The notes below the pieces were generated by a model that saw only the letters and a program-made list of their open reading frames with translations, ran no database searches and was not told where the DNA came from. A DNA stretch of 64,000 nucleotides, from positions 868,001 to 932,000 of the forward strand of contig NZ_BAABCP010000001.1 of NCBI RefSeq assembly GCF_039539005.1, written 5' to 3'. Shown here piece after piece: positions 49,677 through 57,567 of this stretch (positions within the stretch are counted from its first letter, which is position 1; each line of letters begins with the position of its first letter). A program made the position numbers and the translations under genes. This DNA comes from Microbacterium soli (GTDB lineage: Bacteria > Actinomycetota > Actinomycetes > Actinomycetales > Microbacteriaceae).

Positions 49677-50452
49677 CAGTGGCTCCTCCCATCTGCAAGC
49701 CAACGGAGCAGCCGATCCCAGAATGTGGCGTACCCTTCCCACTGCATGAAGGCGGGCGAGCCCCAGTGCGGTGAGCAGTCCGAGGCGAAGGCCGCAGCCC
49801 GCCCCTGCCCCCAAGCATCCACCACGAGGAGTGGATCGCTGTCGACGGAGATGAGAACCTCGCCTCTGTCGGCCTCGAAGCGGTTGTAGCCCAGTAGCCA
49901 GGGCCACTCGCCGGGAAGATCCGCAATAGCCGGGTGCATGGGTTTGACCACTTGTGGCACGACGCCGTCGGGCCTTTCGACGCGATCGTCGTAGCCAAGC
50001 ATCGTCACCGGCAGGCACTGCTCGATCGGCGTACCGTGGTATCCCGCGTTCCCACCGAATCCCGAGAACGACAGGTATCCGCCGACCATCAGCAGCCCGC
50101 CACCCTCCGACACCCAATCGGAGATCTCCGCCAGCCGGTTCGGTGTTCGCTCTCCGCGCTCGAACGTGGCCGGATGCAGCAGCAGAGTGTCGGCACCGAT
50201 ATCGCTGAGAATCACCACGTCGTAGTCGCTCAACTCTTCCGCCGTGAACGGGAACTCCTCGGTGGCGAGGTGATTCGGAACGTGTGTGACACTCCATCCG
50301 GCGCCTTCGAGCGCGGCGACGAACTCCTTGTGGCCCTGACCGTATCCACCGGTCGTGTAGGTGCTCAGGCCCTTCTGATGCACTCCGTACGTGACCCACG
50401 TCTCGCCGGCGAGCAACACCCGCCCGGGTTGTGCCGATTCCATGGCCTTCAC
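49676..50452 (-). CDS. Class-I glutamine amidotransferase-like (GATase1_like/ThuA-type) protein
   Basis: The protein has 258 residues with a flavodoxin-like core: RVLLAGETWVTYGVHQKGLSTYTTGGYGQGHKEFVAAL, YDVVILSDIGADTLLLHP, RLAEISDWVSEGGGLLMVGGYLSFSGFGGN, and PLLVVDAWGQGRAAAFASDCSPHWGSPAF. This matches the PF07090-like group of cytoplasmic proteins. A nucleophile cysteine is not obvious at the usual elbow (it reads MVGGYLS), so amidotransferase activity is doubtful; trehalose/glycan-utilisation relatives (ThuA) have the same loss. GTG start, coupled to the M28 gene. Confidence 0.75.
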   Translation of the reverse strand: MKAMESAQPGRVLLAGETWVTYGVHQKGLSTYTTGGYGQGHKEFVAALEGAGWSVTHVPNHLATEEFPFTAEELSDYDVVILSDIGADTLLLHPATFERGERTPNRLAEISDWVSEGGGLLMVGGYLSFSGFGGNAGYHGTPIEQCLPVTMLGYDDRVERPDGVVPQVVKPMHPAIADLPGEWPWLLGYNRFEADRGEVLISVDSDPLLVVDAWGQGRAAAFASDCSPHWGSPAFMQWEGYATFWDRLLRWLADGRSH

Positions 50453-51723
50453 TTCTTACCTTCCTTCTTCTCGGGTACCGCAGAGACGGGCAAGAGCTCG
50501 CTGAGATTCGCCACGCGCCGCTTGCCGTCGTGTGACCACGCGACGCCGACCTCGTGGCCGAGCGAGTGCTCGAACGCGAGGCGCACATCGGTGAACTGAG
50601 TGAACGCCTGAGGCAGCACCCGTTCGAGCAGAGCCAGGCTCTGCACCAGATGCGTCCACATCGCCTCTTGCGGGTGATCGTCGTCCGGCGAGTGGATGAT
50701 CTCTTGATCGTCGTGCGTGAGCATCGCGACCGGCAGCCCCGCGAGGAAGAAGACATCATGATCTCCACCACCAGGCGGGGGTGTCAGCGCGGTCAGGTGA
50801 TCAGAGGGTCGGGACCAGCCCAGGTCACGCCCCGCCTGCGCGAACAGCCCATGCAGCCAGACCTCGAACCACTCTGGCCCGGCCCACAATTCGAGCAGTT
50901 CAGTACGGCCGAAGCCATCGAGATTGATCACGAAATCGAACTCGCCCGCTCGTTCAGACGCGAACGCCGCGGAACCGGTCATCGACCACTCCTCAGCGTT
51001 GAACCATACGAAGGTGATGTCTCCGTGTCGGTCCAGCCGCGAAACGATATCGACCGCACCCACCAACGCTGCTGCGCCCGTGGCATTGTCGTACGCGCCC
51101 GCCGTCGTGTACACGGAGTCGAGGTGAGCACAGATGAGTACCGTGGGCAACGCCGGATCACCGGCGAGATGAGCAACCAGGCTCTCCGCCTGCTCGCGAT
51201 CTCCCAGCGAGGCAGAGCACACGAGTTGTACTCGCAGCGACTCCTGCAATGCGCGACGGAGTGGTGCCTCCGCCTCTGCACCGACGATCACGTGAGGCAC
51301 ACCGAGCGATCCCGGAAGCATGGGCTCGGGGATCGCCTGGCCTCTCGGGCGGACCAGAATCACGGCGAGAGGCTCTTCCTGCCGACCGACGACGACGTAG
51401 CGACGCCACCGGCGCATGCCCCACACCACCTGATGCCCAGCAAGTGCCAGGGTCCCCTCGACGTGCTCGGCCTGCGGGGACTGGATTGCCGGCAGGCAGA
51501 CGAACGTCTCCTGCTCCACCGTCAATGTGCCCTGCTCCCCGTGCCAATTCGTGATCTGGAACGGGTGTCGCTCCCAGCGATCGACAATCGGATCGAGCTC
51601 GGCCTCGATTGTCTGCTGAAGGTCGGCGACCGCATCGCTGAATGGACCCCGCGGCCCGGCATCGATGATCGCATTCCACATCCGATGCACTCTCGAGAGA
51701 TCGACCTGGGTGTCGCTGGTCAT
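50449..51723 (-). CDS. M28-family zinc metallo-hydrolase (aminopeptidase-like), cytoplasmic
   Basis: The protein has 424 residues. M28 ligands appear in order: CAHLDSV (His, Asp), AYDNATG (bridging Asp), FNAEEW (catalytic Glu-Glu), INLDGFG (Asp) and a late His (MLTHDDQEIIHSPDD). A PA-type insert lies in residues ~100-190. It has no signal peptide, unlike most M28 aminopeptidases, so it works on imported material. It likely removes an amide-linked group from the substrate of the DppBC-type importer. GTGA/ATGA coupling on both sides. Confidence 0.88.
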   Translation of the reverse strand: MTSDTQVDLSRVHRMWNAIIDAGPRGPFSDAVADLQQTIEAELDPIVDRWERHPFQITNWHGEQGTLTVEQETFVCLPAIQSPQAEHVEGTLALAGHQVVWGMRRWRRYVVVGRQEEPLAVILVRPRGQAIPEPMLPGSLGVPHVIVGAEAEAPLRRALQESLRVQLVCSASLGDREQAESLVAHLAGDPALPTVLICAHLDSVYTTAGAYDNATGAAALVGAVDIVSRLDRHGDITFVWFNAEEWSMTGSAAFASERAGEFDFVINLDGFGRTELLELWAGPEWFEVWLHGLFAQAGRDLGWSRPSDHLTALTPPPGGGDHDVFFLAGLPVAMLTHDDQEIIHSPDDDHPQEAMWTHLVQSLALLERVLPQAFTQFTDVRLAFEHSLGHEVGVAWSHDGKRRVANLSELLPVSAVPEKKEGKK

Positions 51724-52499
51724 CGGGTTGCCTCCTGTGCCTTGGGGAAGTTCTGCGCAATGGTCCAGCCGCCGTCCACGACGAGCACCTCGCCGTTGAT
51801 GTACGACGCCTCAGGCGAAGCGAGAAGGCTCACCGCCCCGGCGACCTCGTCAACGTCGCCGATCCTTCCCAGCGGGATACGCTCCGCGAATGCCGCCTCG
51901 AGCTGCTGCTCCCGCAGTTCGACATCGTTGATCTCCGTGCGGATGAATCCGGGGGCGACAGCGTTGACTCGTACTCCGTGTGGCCCGAGTTCGAGTGCGG
52001 AGACCTTGGTGAGTGCATCGACCGCCGCCTTGGAGGCGCAGTATGCTGCACGCTCTGCGTTACCGTAGCGCCCGGCGATGGAGCTGACATTCACGATCGC
52101 CCCTCGGCCCTGACGCGTCATGGGCTCCGCGACGGCCTGGGTGAACCAGAGCACGCCTTTCACGTTCGTGTCGAAGACGCTGTCCCATTCCTCCTCATCA
52201 GTCTCTGCAACTGAACGCCGGCAGATGATCCCCGCATTGTTGACGAGGACATCGATTCCCCCCTCGCGCTCGACAAGATCCTGAACAACGGCTGCTACTC
52301 GGTCGCGATAGCGGACGTCCACGGAATAGGTGCGGACTGCAGCACCGCGTTCTCGAGCTGCGTCCTCGACGGCGGAGAGGCCAGCGGCGTTCCGCTGACA
52401 TAACGCGAGAACAGTGTCGGGACGGGCGAGAGCAAGCGCTGTGGCGGCACCGATGCCCCGGCCCGCGCCCGTGACGATGACGACGCGAGACCGACTCAT
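51720..52499 (-). CDS. Short-chain dehydrogenase/reductase
   Basis: The protein has 259 residues and a classical SDR: TGAGRGIG cofactor loop, NNAG, catalytic S of NVSSIAGR, and YCASK with the catalytic Tyr/Lys, then VNAVAPGFIRTEI. Similar to 3-oxoacyl-ACP/glucose dehydrogenase-type SDRs. Acts on a hydroxy or sugar intermediate; the cluster has both sugar-type and CoA-type enzymes. Overlaps its neighbours by 4 bp each. Confidence 0.94.
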   Translation of the reverse strand: MSRSRVVIVTGAGRGIGAATALALARPDTVLALCQRNAAGLSAVEDAARERGAAVRTYSVDVRYRDRVAAVVQDLVEREGGIDVLVNNAGIICRRSVAETDEEEWDSVFDTNVKGVLWFTQAVAEPMTRQGRGAIVNVSSIAGRYGNAERAAYCASKAAVDALTKVSALELGPHGVRVNAVAPGFIRTEINDVELREQQLEAAFAERIPLGRIGDVDEVAGAVSLLASPEASYINGEVLVVDGGWTIAQNFPKAQEATR

Positions 52500-53386
52500 G
52501 CTGACGGCGAGTAGGAAGCCCCGCGCAAGGCGGCGAACGTTGCAAGCGACCGGGCGAGGTCTGCATCGACCTCTTCCGCGTTGCTCGTGCCCAAATAAGT
52601 GTGGCGCTGGTAGGCGCTTCCGGGATCACGCAACGCCTCTTCGACCTCAGCCGGCGGCCGCTCTGCTTCCGCAAGCGAAAGCTCGGGTTCGATCATGTAC
52701 GGTCCGTCGAAACCAACCGCATCGAGTGAGCTGAAGATCTTGCCGTAATCGATCTCACCGTCACCCAAGGATGGAAAATCGTAGACCCCGCGGCCACCGC
52801 GCTTGTCCTTGACGTGGACATGCGCAACGTGCGGAGCAAGAAGATCGATCTCTTCCTCGGCCTTGCGTCCGCCCCAGTACACGATGTTCGCCGCATCGAG
52901 GTTGACCTTCACGTTCGACGAGCCCAGCTTGTCGAGGAGCGCCAGCGCCCCCGCACCACTGGTCATCTCCCAGTCTTGGGTCTCCAGAGCGAGGACGACA
53001 CCAAGCCGTTCGGCGACCTTGACCAGCTCCGCCGCGTGACGGAAGAATGTCGCGGCGTCATCCCCTATCGGGCCCGTGCCGGTGTTCACGATTCCCGCAC
53101 CGATGGTCGAAGCGTACTCGATGCATGCGCGGATATGACGGTATCCGTCCACGGAGGCGATCGTCGTGTGCGCACTGATGCTCAAGGCGCGAAGACCTCG
53201 ATCTTGCAGCTCTGACTGGAGGCGGTTGGTCTCAGCGCGGTCGGCCAGCGGCGAGATGTGCTCGCAGTAGTCGGGAATCGCGGCGAGGTCGACATTCTGC
53301 AATCCAGCCGCTGCGATGCCGTCAAGCGCTCGCACCAGCGGGAACCGCAGATAGCCGACGGTAGTGCAGCCAACGACGTCGGCCAT
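52496..53386 (-). CDS. Sugar phosphate isomerase/epimerase (xylose-isomerase-like TIM barrel)
   Basis: The protein has 296 residues. Metal-binding strands include VLALETQDWEMT, KVNLDAANIVYWGGRK, VAHVHVKDKRGGRG and YMIEPELS. The ATG at 53386 has a GAAGGAGA site. First gene of the long operon, 35 bp from a LacI-type box. A sugar or cyclitol isomerisation is expected; the pair with an SDR mirrors inositol-type pathways. The substrate cannot be read directly. Confidence 0.9.
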   Translation of the reverse strand: MADVVGCTTVGYLRFPLVRALDGIAAAGLQNVDLAAIPDYCEHISPLADRAETNRLQSELQDRGLRALSISAHTTIASVDGYRHIRACIEYASTIGAGIVNTGTGPIGDDAATFFRHAAELVKVAERLGVVLALETQDWEMTSGAGALALLDKLGSSNVKVNLDAANIVYWGGRKAEEEIDLLAPHVAHVHVKDKRGGRGVYDFPSLGDGEIDYGKIFSSLDAVGFDGPYMIEPELSLAEAERPPAEVEEALRDPGSAYQRHTYLGTSNAEEVDADLARSLATFAALRGASYSPSA

Positions 53387-53420
53387 GGGATCTCCTTCTC
53401 GGTCATATTCTGTGGATTGT

Positions 53421-53434
53421 AGGAACGTTTCCAT
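53421..53434. promoter_or_regulatory. LacI-type box 1 (promoter of the 13-kb operon)
   Basis: AGGAACGTTTCCAT, nearly palindromic around the central CG, lies about 35 bp upstream of the first gene. Its core AACGTTT recurs at 53510 and 57501. Confidence 0.6.
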
Positions 53435-53509
53435 ACAGTGCCGCAAGCACTACCTATCACGGCAGGAGTTGTCAATAGTATGATGCAGATACCCCGATCC
53501 GAGCTTCGT

Positions 53510-53522
53510 GATAACGTTTGTC
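53510..53522. promoter_or_regulatory. LacI-type box 2 (in front of the LacI gene)
   Basis: GATAACGTTTGTC overlaps the start region of the lacI gene, just before its ribosome site. It shares AACGTTT with boxes 1 and 3 and suggests autoregulation. Confidence 0.55.
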
Positions 53523-53535
53523 TAGGAGGTATCCT

Positions 53536-54579
53536 CTGCCCGAAGAATCGCGCTCAAAGTCGGTTCCCGCCGCATCTCGCCGGCGACCGACTCTCGCTGA
53601 CGTCGCCCGCCTGGCGAACGTGAGCGTGTCCACGGCGTCGCGCTCAGTGACGAACCACCCGCGGGTCGACGCTGAGACTCGGCGTCGAGTCCTGGAAGCC
53701 GTTGACCGCCTCGGCTACCGTACGTCACGAGTAGGACGCTCCTTGGTCCTCCAGCAGACGAAGACGATCGGCATGCTCACGCCCGAGATCACGAACCCGT
53801 ACTTCCCCGAGTTGATCGTCGCTGCCGAAGACGAGATGCGACGACAGGGATACACATCGGTCCTGGCCAACGTGAAGGAGTCGCTTCCGTCCAGCGAGGC
53901 GATCGCCGAGAGCCTGATCGACTACGGGGTCGACGCACTCCTCACGGCGTGCGCTCGCCCCGACGATCTCTTCATCACGAGGCTTCGCAAGGCCGGTGTG
54001 CCAGTCGTCCTGGTCAACCGTGCTCACCCGGCCCTGACGGATTCCATGGTGGTCCCCGACTATGAGGCTGGCGGGGCCATGGTTGCTCGCCACCTTCTCG
54101 CTCTCGGACACGAGCGCATCGCCTACATCGCCGGCCCGTCTCGATTGGAGCCGAGTGACGCCCGATTGCGCGGTCATCTGCGCGAACTCTCCAAGGCGGG
54201 AGCAGACTACTCGCGAATAGCACATGTCGAGAAGCTGAGCATTGAAGCCGGTCACCGCGCCGCGCTAGAGCTGCTGCAGACCGGTAGCCCGCCCACCGCA
54301 ATCGCCGTGGCGAATGACTTCTGCGCCTTGGGAGTGCTCGCAGCGCTGCCTGAACTCGGAATGCGCGCCCCCGACGATGTCGCCGTCGTCGGGTACGACG
54401 ACATCTGGGTATCCAGCCTCCCGTCCATCCGACTGACGTCAGTGACTACTCATACAGCCCGCATGGGAGAACTCGCGGTGCGGATGGCGATCGACCTCAT
54501 CGATCGCGGGGCGGTGTCAGCCGAGCCGATCATCCTCGAACCGGAGCTACGAATCAGACAGAGCACCGTAGCCGACTAG
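53536..54579 (+). CDS. LacI-family transcriptional regulator
   Basis: The protein has about 347 residues. The LacI HTH and hinge are RPTLADVARLANVSVSTASRSVTNHPRVDAETRRRVLEAVDRLGYRTSRVGRSL, followed by a periplasmic-binding-like domain (TIGMLTPEITNPYFPELI, VPDYEAGGAMVARHLLALGHERIAYI). The ribosome site AGGAGG at 53524-53529 is 6 nt from a CTG codon at 53536, which I take as the start; the in-frame TTG at 53518 would place that site inside the gene. It divides the operon from the ATPase/MaoC unit and probably controls both through three similar boxes. Confidence 0.88.
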   Translation: MPEESRSKSVPAASRRRPTLADVARLANVSVSTASRSVTNHPRVDAETRRRVLEAVDRLGYRTSRVGRSLVLQQTKTIGMLTPEITNPYFPELIVAAEDEMRRQGYTSVLANVKESLPSSEAIAESLIDYGVDALLTACARPDDLFITRLRKAGVPVVLVNRAHPALTDSMVVPDYEAGGAMVARHLLALGHERIAYIAGPSRLEPSDARLRGHLRELSKAGADYSRIAHVEKLSIEAGHRAALELLQTGSPPTAIAVANDFCALGVLAALPELGMRAPDDVAVVGYDDIWVSSLPSIRLTSVTTHTARMGELAVRMAIDLIDRGAVSAEPIILEPELRIRQSTVAD

Positions 54580-54681
54580 CCATAGTTGCAGGTGACTCAG
54601 CGTCGGCCGGGTTTTGATGGTTCGTGGGTGACCGCGGATCGTCGTCCCATCCGCCCACTCCGGCATCATTCGCCGAACCCC

Positions 54682-55497
54682 TCAGCCCGACGAACGCCGG
54701 GTGTACTCATATGCTCCGACCAGTTGCCGTGTGTATGGGTGCTGTGGGTGCTCCAGGACCTCAGCCGTCGTCCCACGTTCAACGATCTCTCCTTCCTTCA
54801 TGACGACGAGCTGCTGACTGATGAACGCGGTCGCAGGCAGACCGTGGGACACGAATGTCATGGCCGCGCCAGTCTGTCTGCAGTAATCGCGGAGCAGGTT
54901 CAGGATCGCCCCTTGCACAGACACGTCGAGGGCCGACACGATCTCGTCGCAGAGCAGAATCTGCGGACGCACGATGAGTGCCCGCGCGATCGCGAAGCGT
55001 TGCCGTTGTCCGCCCGATACCTGATGCGGCCGGCGATCGGCGAGCGTCGGATCGATACCGAACGACTGGAACAATTCGTCTGCCTGTTCGTTCGCGCTCG
55101 ACCGCGAGGCCCCGGTGAGCAGCATCGCGGGGATGGTCACGGAGTCTCGGAGTGAGCGCCGCGGATCGAACGTTGAGCTTGTGTCCTGCCCGATGTACTG
55201 CACAGTGCGCCGGAAACGCCGGGCCGACGCGGGCTTCGCGAGCCGGAGGCGGGTGTCTTCGCCGTCGAGCGTCACGGTTCCCGAACTGGCCGATTCGAGT
55301 CCCATCACAATCCTGCTCATCGTGCTCTTCCCAGACCCCGATTCCCCGACGATTCCGATCGAAGATCCGGGAACGATCGTCAGATTCACCTCCTTCAGCG
55401 CCTGGAACGCCCGATGACCGCTGCCGAACCACTTCGACACATCGGTGAGGCGCAGTTCGCGAAAGGAGACCTGCTCAGGGGTGCGCTGATCAGACAT
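54682..55497 (-). CDS. ABC transporter ATPase (DppF-type)
   Basis: The protein has 271 residues. Walker A is GESGSGKST, the Q-loop is YIGQDTSSTFDPRRSLRDS, the signature is VSGGQRQRFAIARAL and Walker B is ILLCDEIVSALDVSVQ, with switch His in FVSHGL. The C-terminal HPQHPYTRQLVGA motif is typical for oligopeptide ATPases. ATG 55497 overlaps the DppD-type partner by 8 bp. Supplies energy for the permeases located 11 kb away. Confidence 0.95.
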   Translation of the reverse strand: MSDQRTPEQVSFRELRLTDVSKWFGSGHRAFQALKEVNLTIVPGSSIGIVGESGSGKSTMSRIVMGLESASSGTVTLDGEDTRLRLAKPASARRFRRTVQYIGQDTSSTFDPRRSLRDSVTIPAMLLTGASRSSANEQADELFQSFGIDPTLADRRPHQVSGGQRQRFAIARALIVRPQILLCDEIVSALDVSVQGAILNLLRDYCRQTGAAMTFVSHGLPATAFISQQLVVMKEGEIVERGTTAEVLEHPQHPYTRQLVGAYEYTRRSSG

Positions 55498-56488
55498 CGT
55501 TGCCCTGCCCTTCGACCAGAAGAACATCCTCTGCCTTGTGCGAACGGACGAACTGCTGGATCGTCGGCAGCCGGTCGACCTTGTAGTTGTCGAGCGTCGG
55601 CACGCAGTTCAGGAGCCCCCGTGTATACGGGTGCCGAGCCGTGTCGGCGCCGGCCGCCGAGAGATCTTCCACGAGTTCACCGTCGAACATGATGAGCAGA
55701 CGGTCCGTGTACTCACGGCAGAGACTGATGTCATGACTTATCAGCAGAAGGGCGACCTCGGACTCCTCCGTTAGCTCGACCATGAGCTCCATCACGTCCT
55801 TCGAAAGCGTGGCGTCCAGCGCCGATGTCGGTTCGTCGGCGATGAGCATCCGAGGCCTCCCGGAAAGCGCGATCGCCAGCATCACCCGCTGTCGCATTCC
55901 ACCGGACAGTTCGTACGGTCGCGCGCGCAGGATACGTTCGACGTCGGTAAGTCCGACGCGTCGCAGTGCCTCTTCGGCAACAGGAAGCCAATCCCGGCGC
56001 CGGACACCGCCACCTGATACGATCGCGGATTTCAGCTGATTCCTGATTGTCCACACGGGATCAAGTGAGGTCATCGCATCCTGGAAGACCATCGTCATGC
56101 CCGGAGTCCGGACAGGGATGTGGGTGCGGCGTCGTCCCCGAAGGTCCTTTCCTTCGAACTCGAGGACGGCAGCATCGATAGACGTTCCGTCATCACGGAG
56201 GAATCCGGCGATCGCGTTGCAGACCGTGCTCTTTCCGGAGCCCGACTCTCCGACGATGGCAACTCGTTCCCCAGCTTTGACGTCGAAGGATACTCCGCGA
56301 ACGGCGGCGTGGGCTCCGAATCCGAACGTCACCGTCAATGAACCGACGCGCAGAAGCGGAGCAATGCTCTCTCCCTCCGGCTCCCCCGTCCGCTCATCGC
56401 GCGGGTGGAAACCGCCGCTTACCGGCGTTTCTCCGATCAGAGCTTTCCTTCTGCCGTCGGATCTCTGGCTTGTCGACCGGCGGTTCAC
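55490..56488 (-). CDS. ABC transporter ATPase (DppD-type)
   Basis: The protein has 332 residues. Walker A is GESGSGKST, the Q-loop is MVFQDAMTSLDPVWTIRNQ, the signature is LSGGMRQRVMLAIAL and Walker B is LIADEPTSALD, with ISHDISL. The C-terminal RHPYTRGLLNCVPTLD motif and the pairing with DppF are typical. The first 40 or so residues are a polar extension not usual in the family. GTG 56488 overlaps the MaoC gene (GTGA). Confidence 0.95.
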   Translation of the reverse strand: MNRRSTSQRSDGRRKALIGETPVSGGFHPRDERTGEPEGESIAPLLRVGSLTVTFGFGAHAAVRGVSFDVKAGERVAIVGESGSGKSTVCNAIAGFLRDDGTSIDAAVLEFEGKDLRGRRRTHIPVRTPGMTMVFQDAMTSLDPVWTIRNQLKSAIVSGGGVRRRDWLPVAEEALRRVGLTDVERILRARPYELSGGMRQRVMLAIALSGRPRMLIADEPTSALDATLSKDVMELMVELTEESEVALLLISHDISLCREYTDRLLIMFDGELVEDLSAAGADTARHPYTRGLLNCVPTLDNYKVDRLPTIQQFVRSHKAEDVLLVEGQGNDV

Positions 56489-56922
56489 ATCAAGCCTTCG
56501 CTATGAGCCTCTGAGGGCATGACAACGACTGCTCGCGAAGGCGCGAGTACTTCGCCGTCGTCGTTCTCGGTCCACACGTCGAGCGAGATGACCGCCCGAT
56601 CGGTCTCCGCATTGATGGCTGTGACCACCCCGCGCGCGGTGATCGTCTGTCCTCTGAGGTTGGGGGCTTCGAATCGCGTCGAGATCGACTTGATCTCCCC
56701 CTCAGCCCCAAGCCAATCCCTTATGAGATTGTGCAGGTATGCCACCTGAAGGTTACCCATGCCGATGGCAGACGGATAGCCCGCGGCGATCCCCGCAGCG
56801 TCATCCATATGTATGGGGACGAACTCATCGTTGACCGCCGCGAACCGGTTCCAATTCTCCAGGTCCGTCGTCCGCGAACTCGACGGCAACTCATCTCCGA
56901 CCTCGATGTCGTGCCACATCAC
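56485..56922 (-). CDS. MaoC-type hotdog hydratase (C-terminal-type subunit)
   Basis: The protein has 145 residues. The hydratase motif is NRFAAVNDEFVPIHMDDAAGIAAGYPSAIGMGNLQVAYLHNLIRDWLG, carrying the catalytic Asp and His of (R)-enoyl-CoA hydratases. The next gene encodes a FAS1-like MaoC-N protein; such pairs form heteromeric enoyl-CoA hydratases in steroid and acyl degradation. The start may be 56922 or 56919 (consecutive Met). Confidence 0.9.
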   Translation of the reverse strand: MMWHDIEVGDELPSSSRTTDLENWNRFAAVNDEFVPIHMDDAAGIAAGYPSAIGMGNLQVAYLHNLIRDWLGAEGEIKSISTRFEAPNLRGQTITARGVVTAINAETDRAVISLDVWTENDDGEVLAPSRAVVVMPSEAHSEGLM

Positions 56923-56939
56923 CTTCTCCTGCCCTTCCC

Positions 56940-57431
56940 TCAGTACCGGATCGTGGTGTTATAGACGGTCTTGACGAGCTCGTCCCGACCATTCCACCAC
57001 TCGGACTTCGTGCGTGTGAGCAGCATCAAGCCGAGTCTCCCTTGCTTCTCAACATAGGAGTCCAAGGTCGTTGTGCTCGAAATGGTCTCTCCCACCCGCA
57101 TCCGAGTGCCATAGTGCACTTCCATCCCTCCATTCAGACCGTGCTCGAGACCCGGGCCTTCGATTCCCAGCTGATGCTCGATCTGATCGATATCGCGGCC
57201 TGCGGAACCCATCGGTAGCCCCGCAGGCAAGACCCACGCGAAAGGGTTGAACTCCTCGGGCACGTCGATGTGCCCGCCCTCCCCGTGCCAACGATGACGC
57301 GGCGGGGCATCGGGAAAGTACGTCGCGACGATCCAGCGCCGCACGTCGGACTCGTCTATGGGGAACGACGTGCTGGTCTCGATTACTCGGCCTACCGCCG
57401 CCCGCATCGACTCTGAGATGTAAGTTGCCAC
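56940..57431 (-). CDS. MaoC-N/FAS1-like dehydratase domain protein (hydratase partner)
   Basis: The protein has 163 residues. The hotdog N-type domain reads FPIDESDVRRWIVATYFPDAPPRHRW, FNPFAWVLPAGLP, LNGGMEVHYGTRMRVGETISSTTTLDSYVEKQGRLGLMLLTRTKSEWWNG, typical of MaoC_dehydrat_N. It lacks the catalytic Asp/His and should act with the following MaoC protein. GTG at 57431 is chosen because an AGAGGAG site is 5 nt away; an ATG at 57482 overlaps the promoter and LacI box. Confidence 0.88.
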   Translation of the reverse strand: MATYISESMRAAVGRVIETSTSFPIDESDVRRWIVATYFPDAPPRHRWHGEGGHIDVPEEFNPFAWVLPAGLPMGSAGRDIDQIEHQLGIEGPGLEHGLNGGMEVHYGTRMRVGETISSTTTLDSYVEKQGRLGLMLLTRTKSEWWNGRDELVKTVYNTTIRY

Positions 57432-57490
57432 GGCGCTCCTCTCGAGTTGACGTCCGTCACTCGGTATAGAGTATTTGACCATGTTCTAGT

Positions 57491-57514
57491 TGCATGCGCA
57501 AACGTTTTCATGCA
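57491..57514. promoter_or_regulatory. LacI-type box 3 (between the MaoC/ATPase unit and the ECH-VOC gene)
   Basis: The core CAAACGTTTTC is bounded by TGCAT and ATGCA arms. It shares AACGTTT with boxes 1 and 2 and sits in a divergent promoter region, so one LacI protein could govern both sides. Confidence 0.6.
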
Positions 57515-57567
57515 ATCCTCGGGTATCGCCCGCCAACTTGCAACTGGCATCCGTCGACAGGAGTCAT

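Noticed and set aside
54580..54681. Possible terminator between convergent lacI and the DppF-type gene
   Set aside because: Only a weak GCGGAT/ATCCGC pairing was seen, with no T-tract; not strong enough to list.
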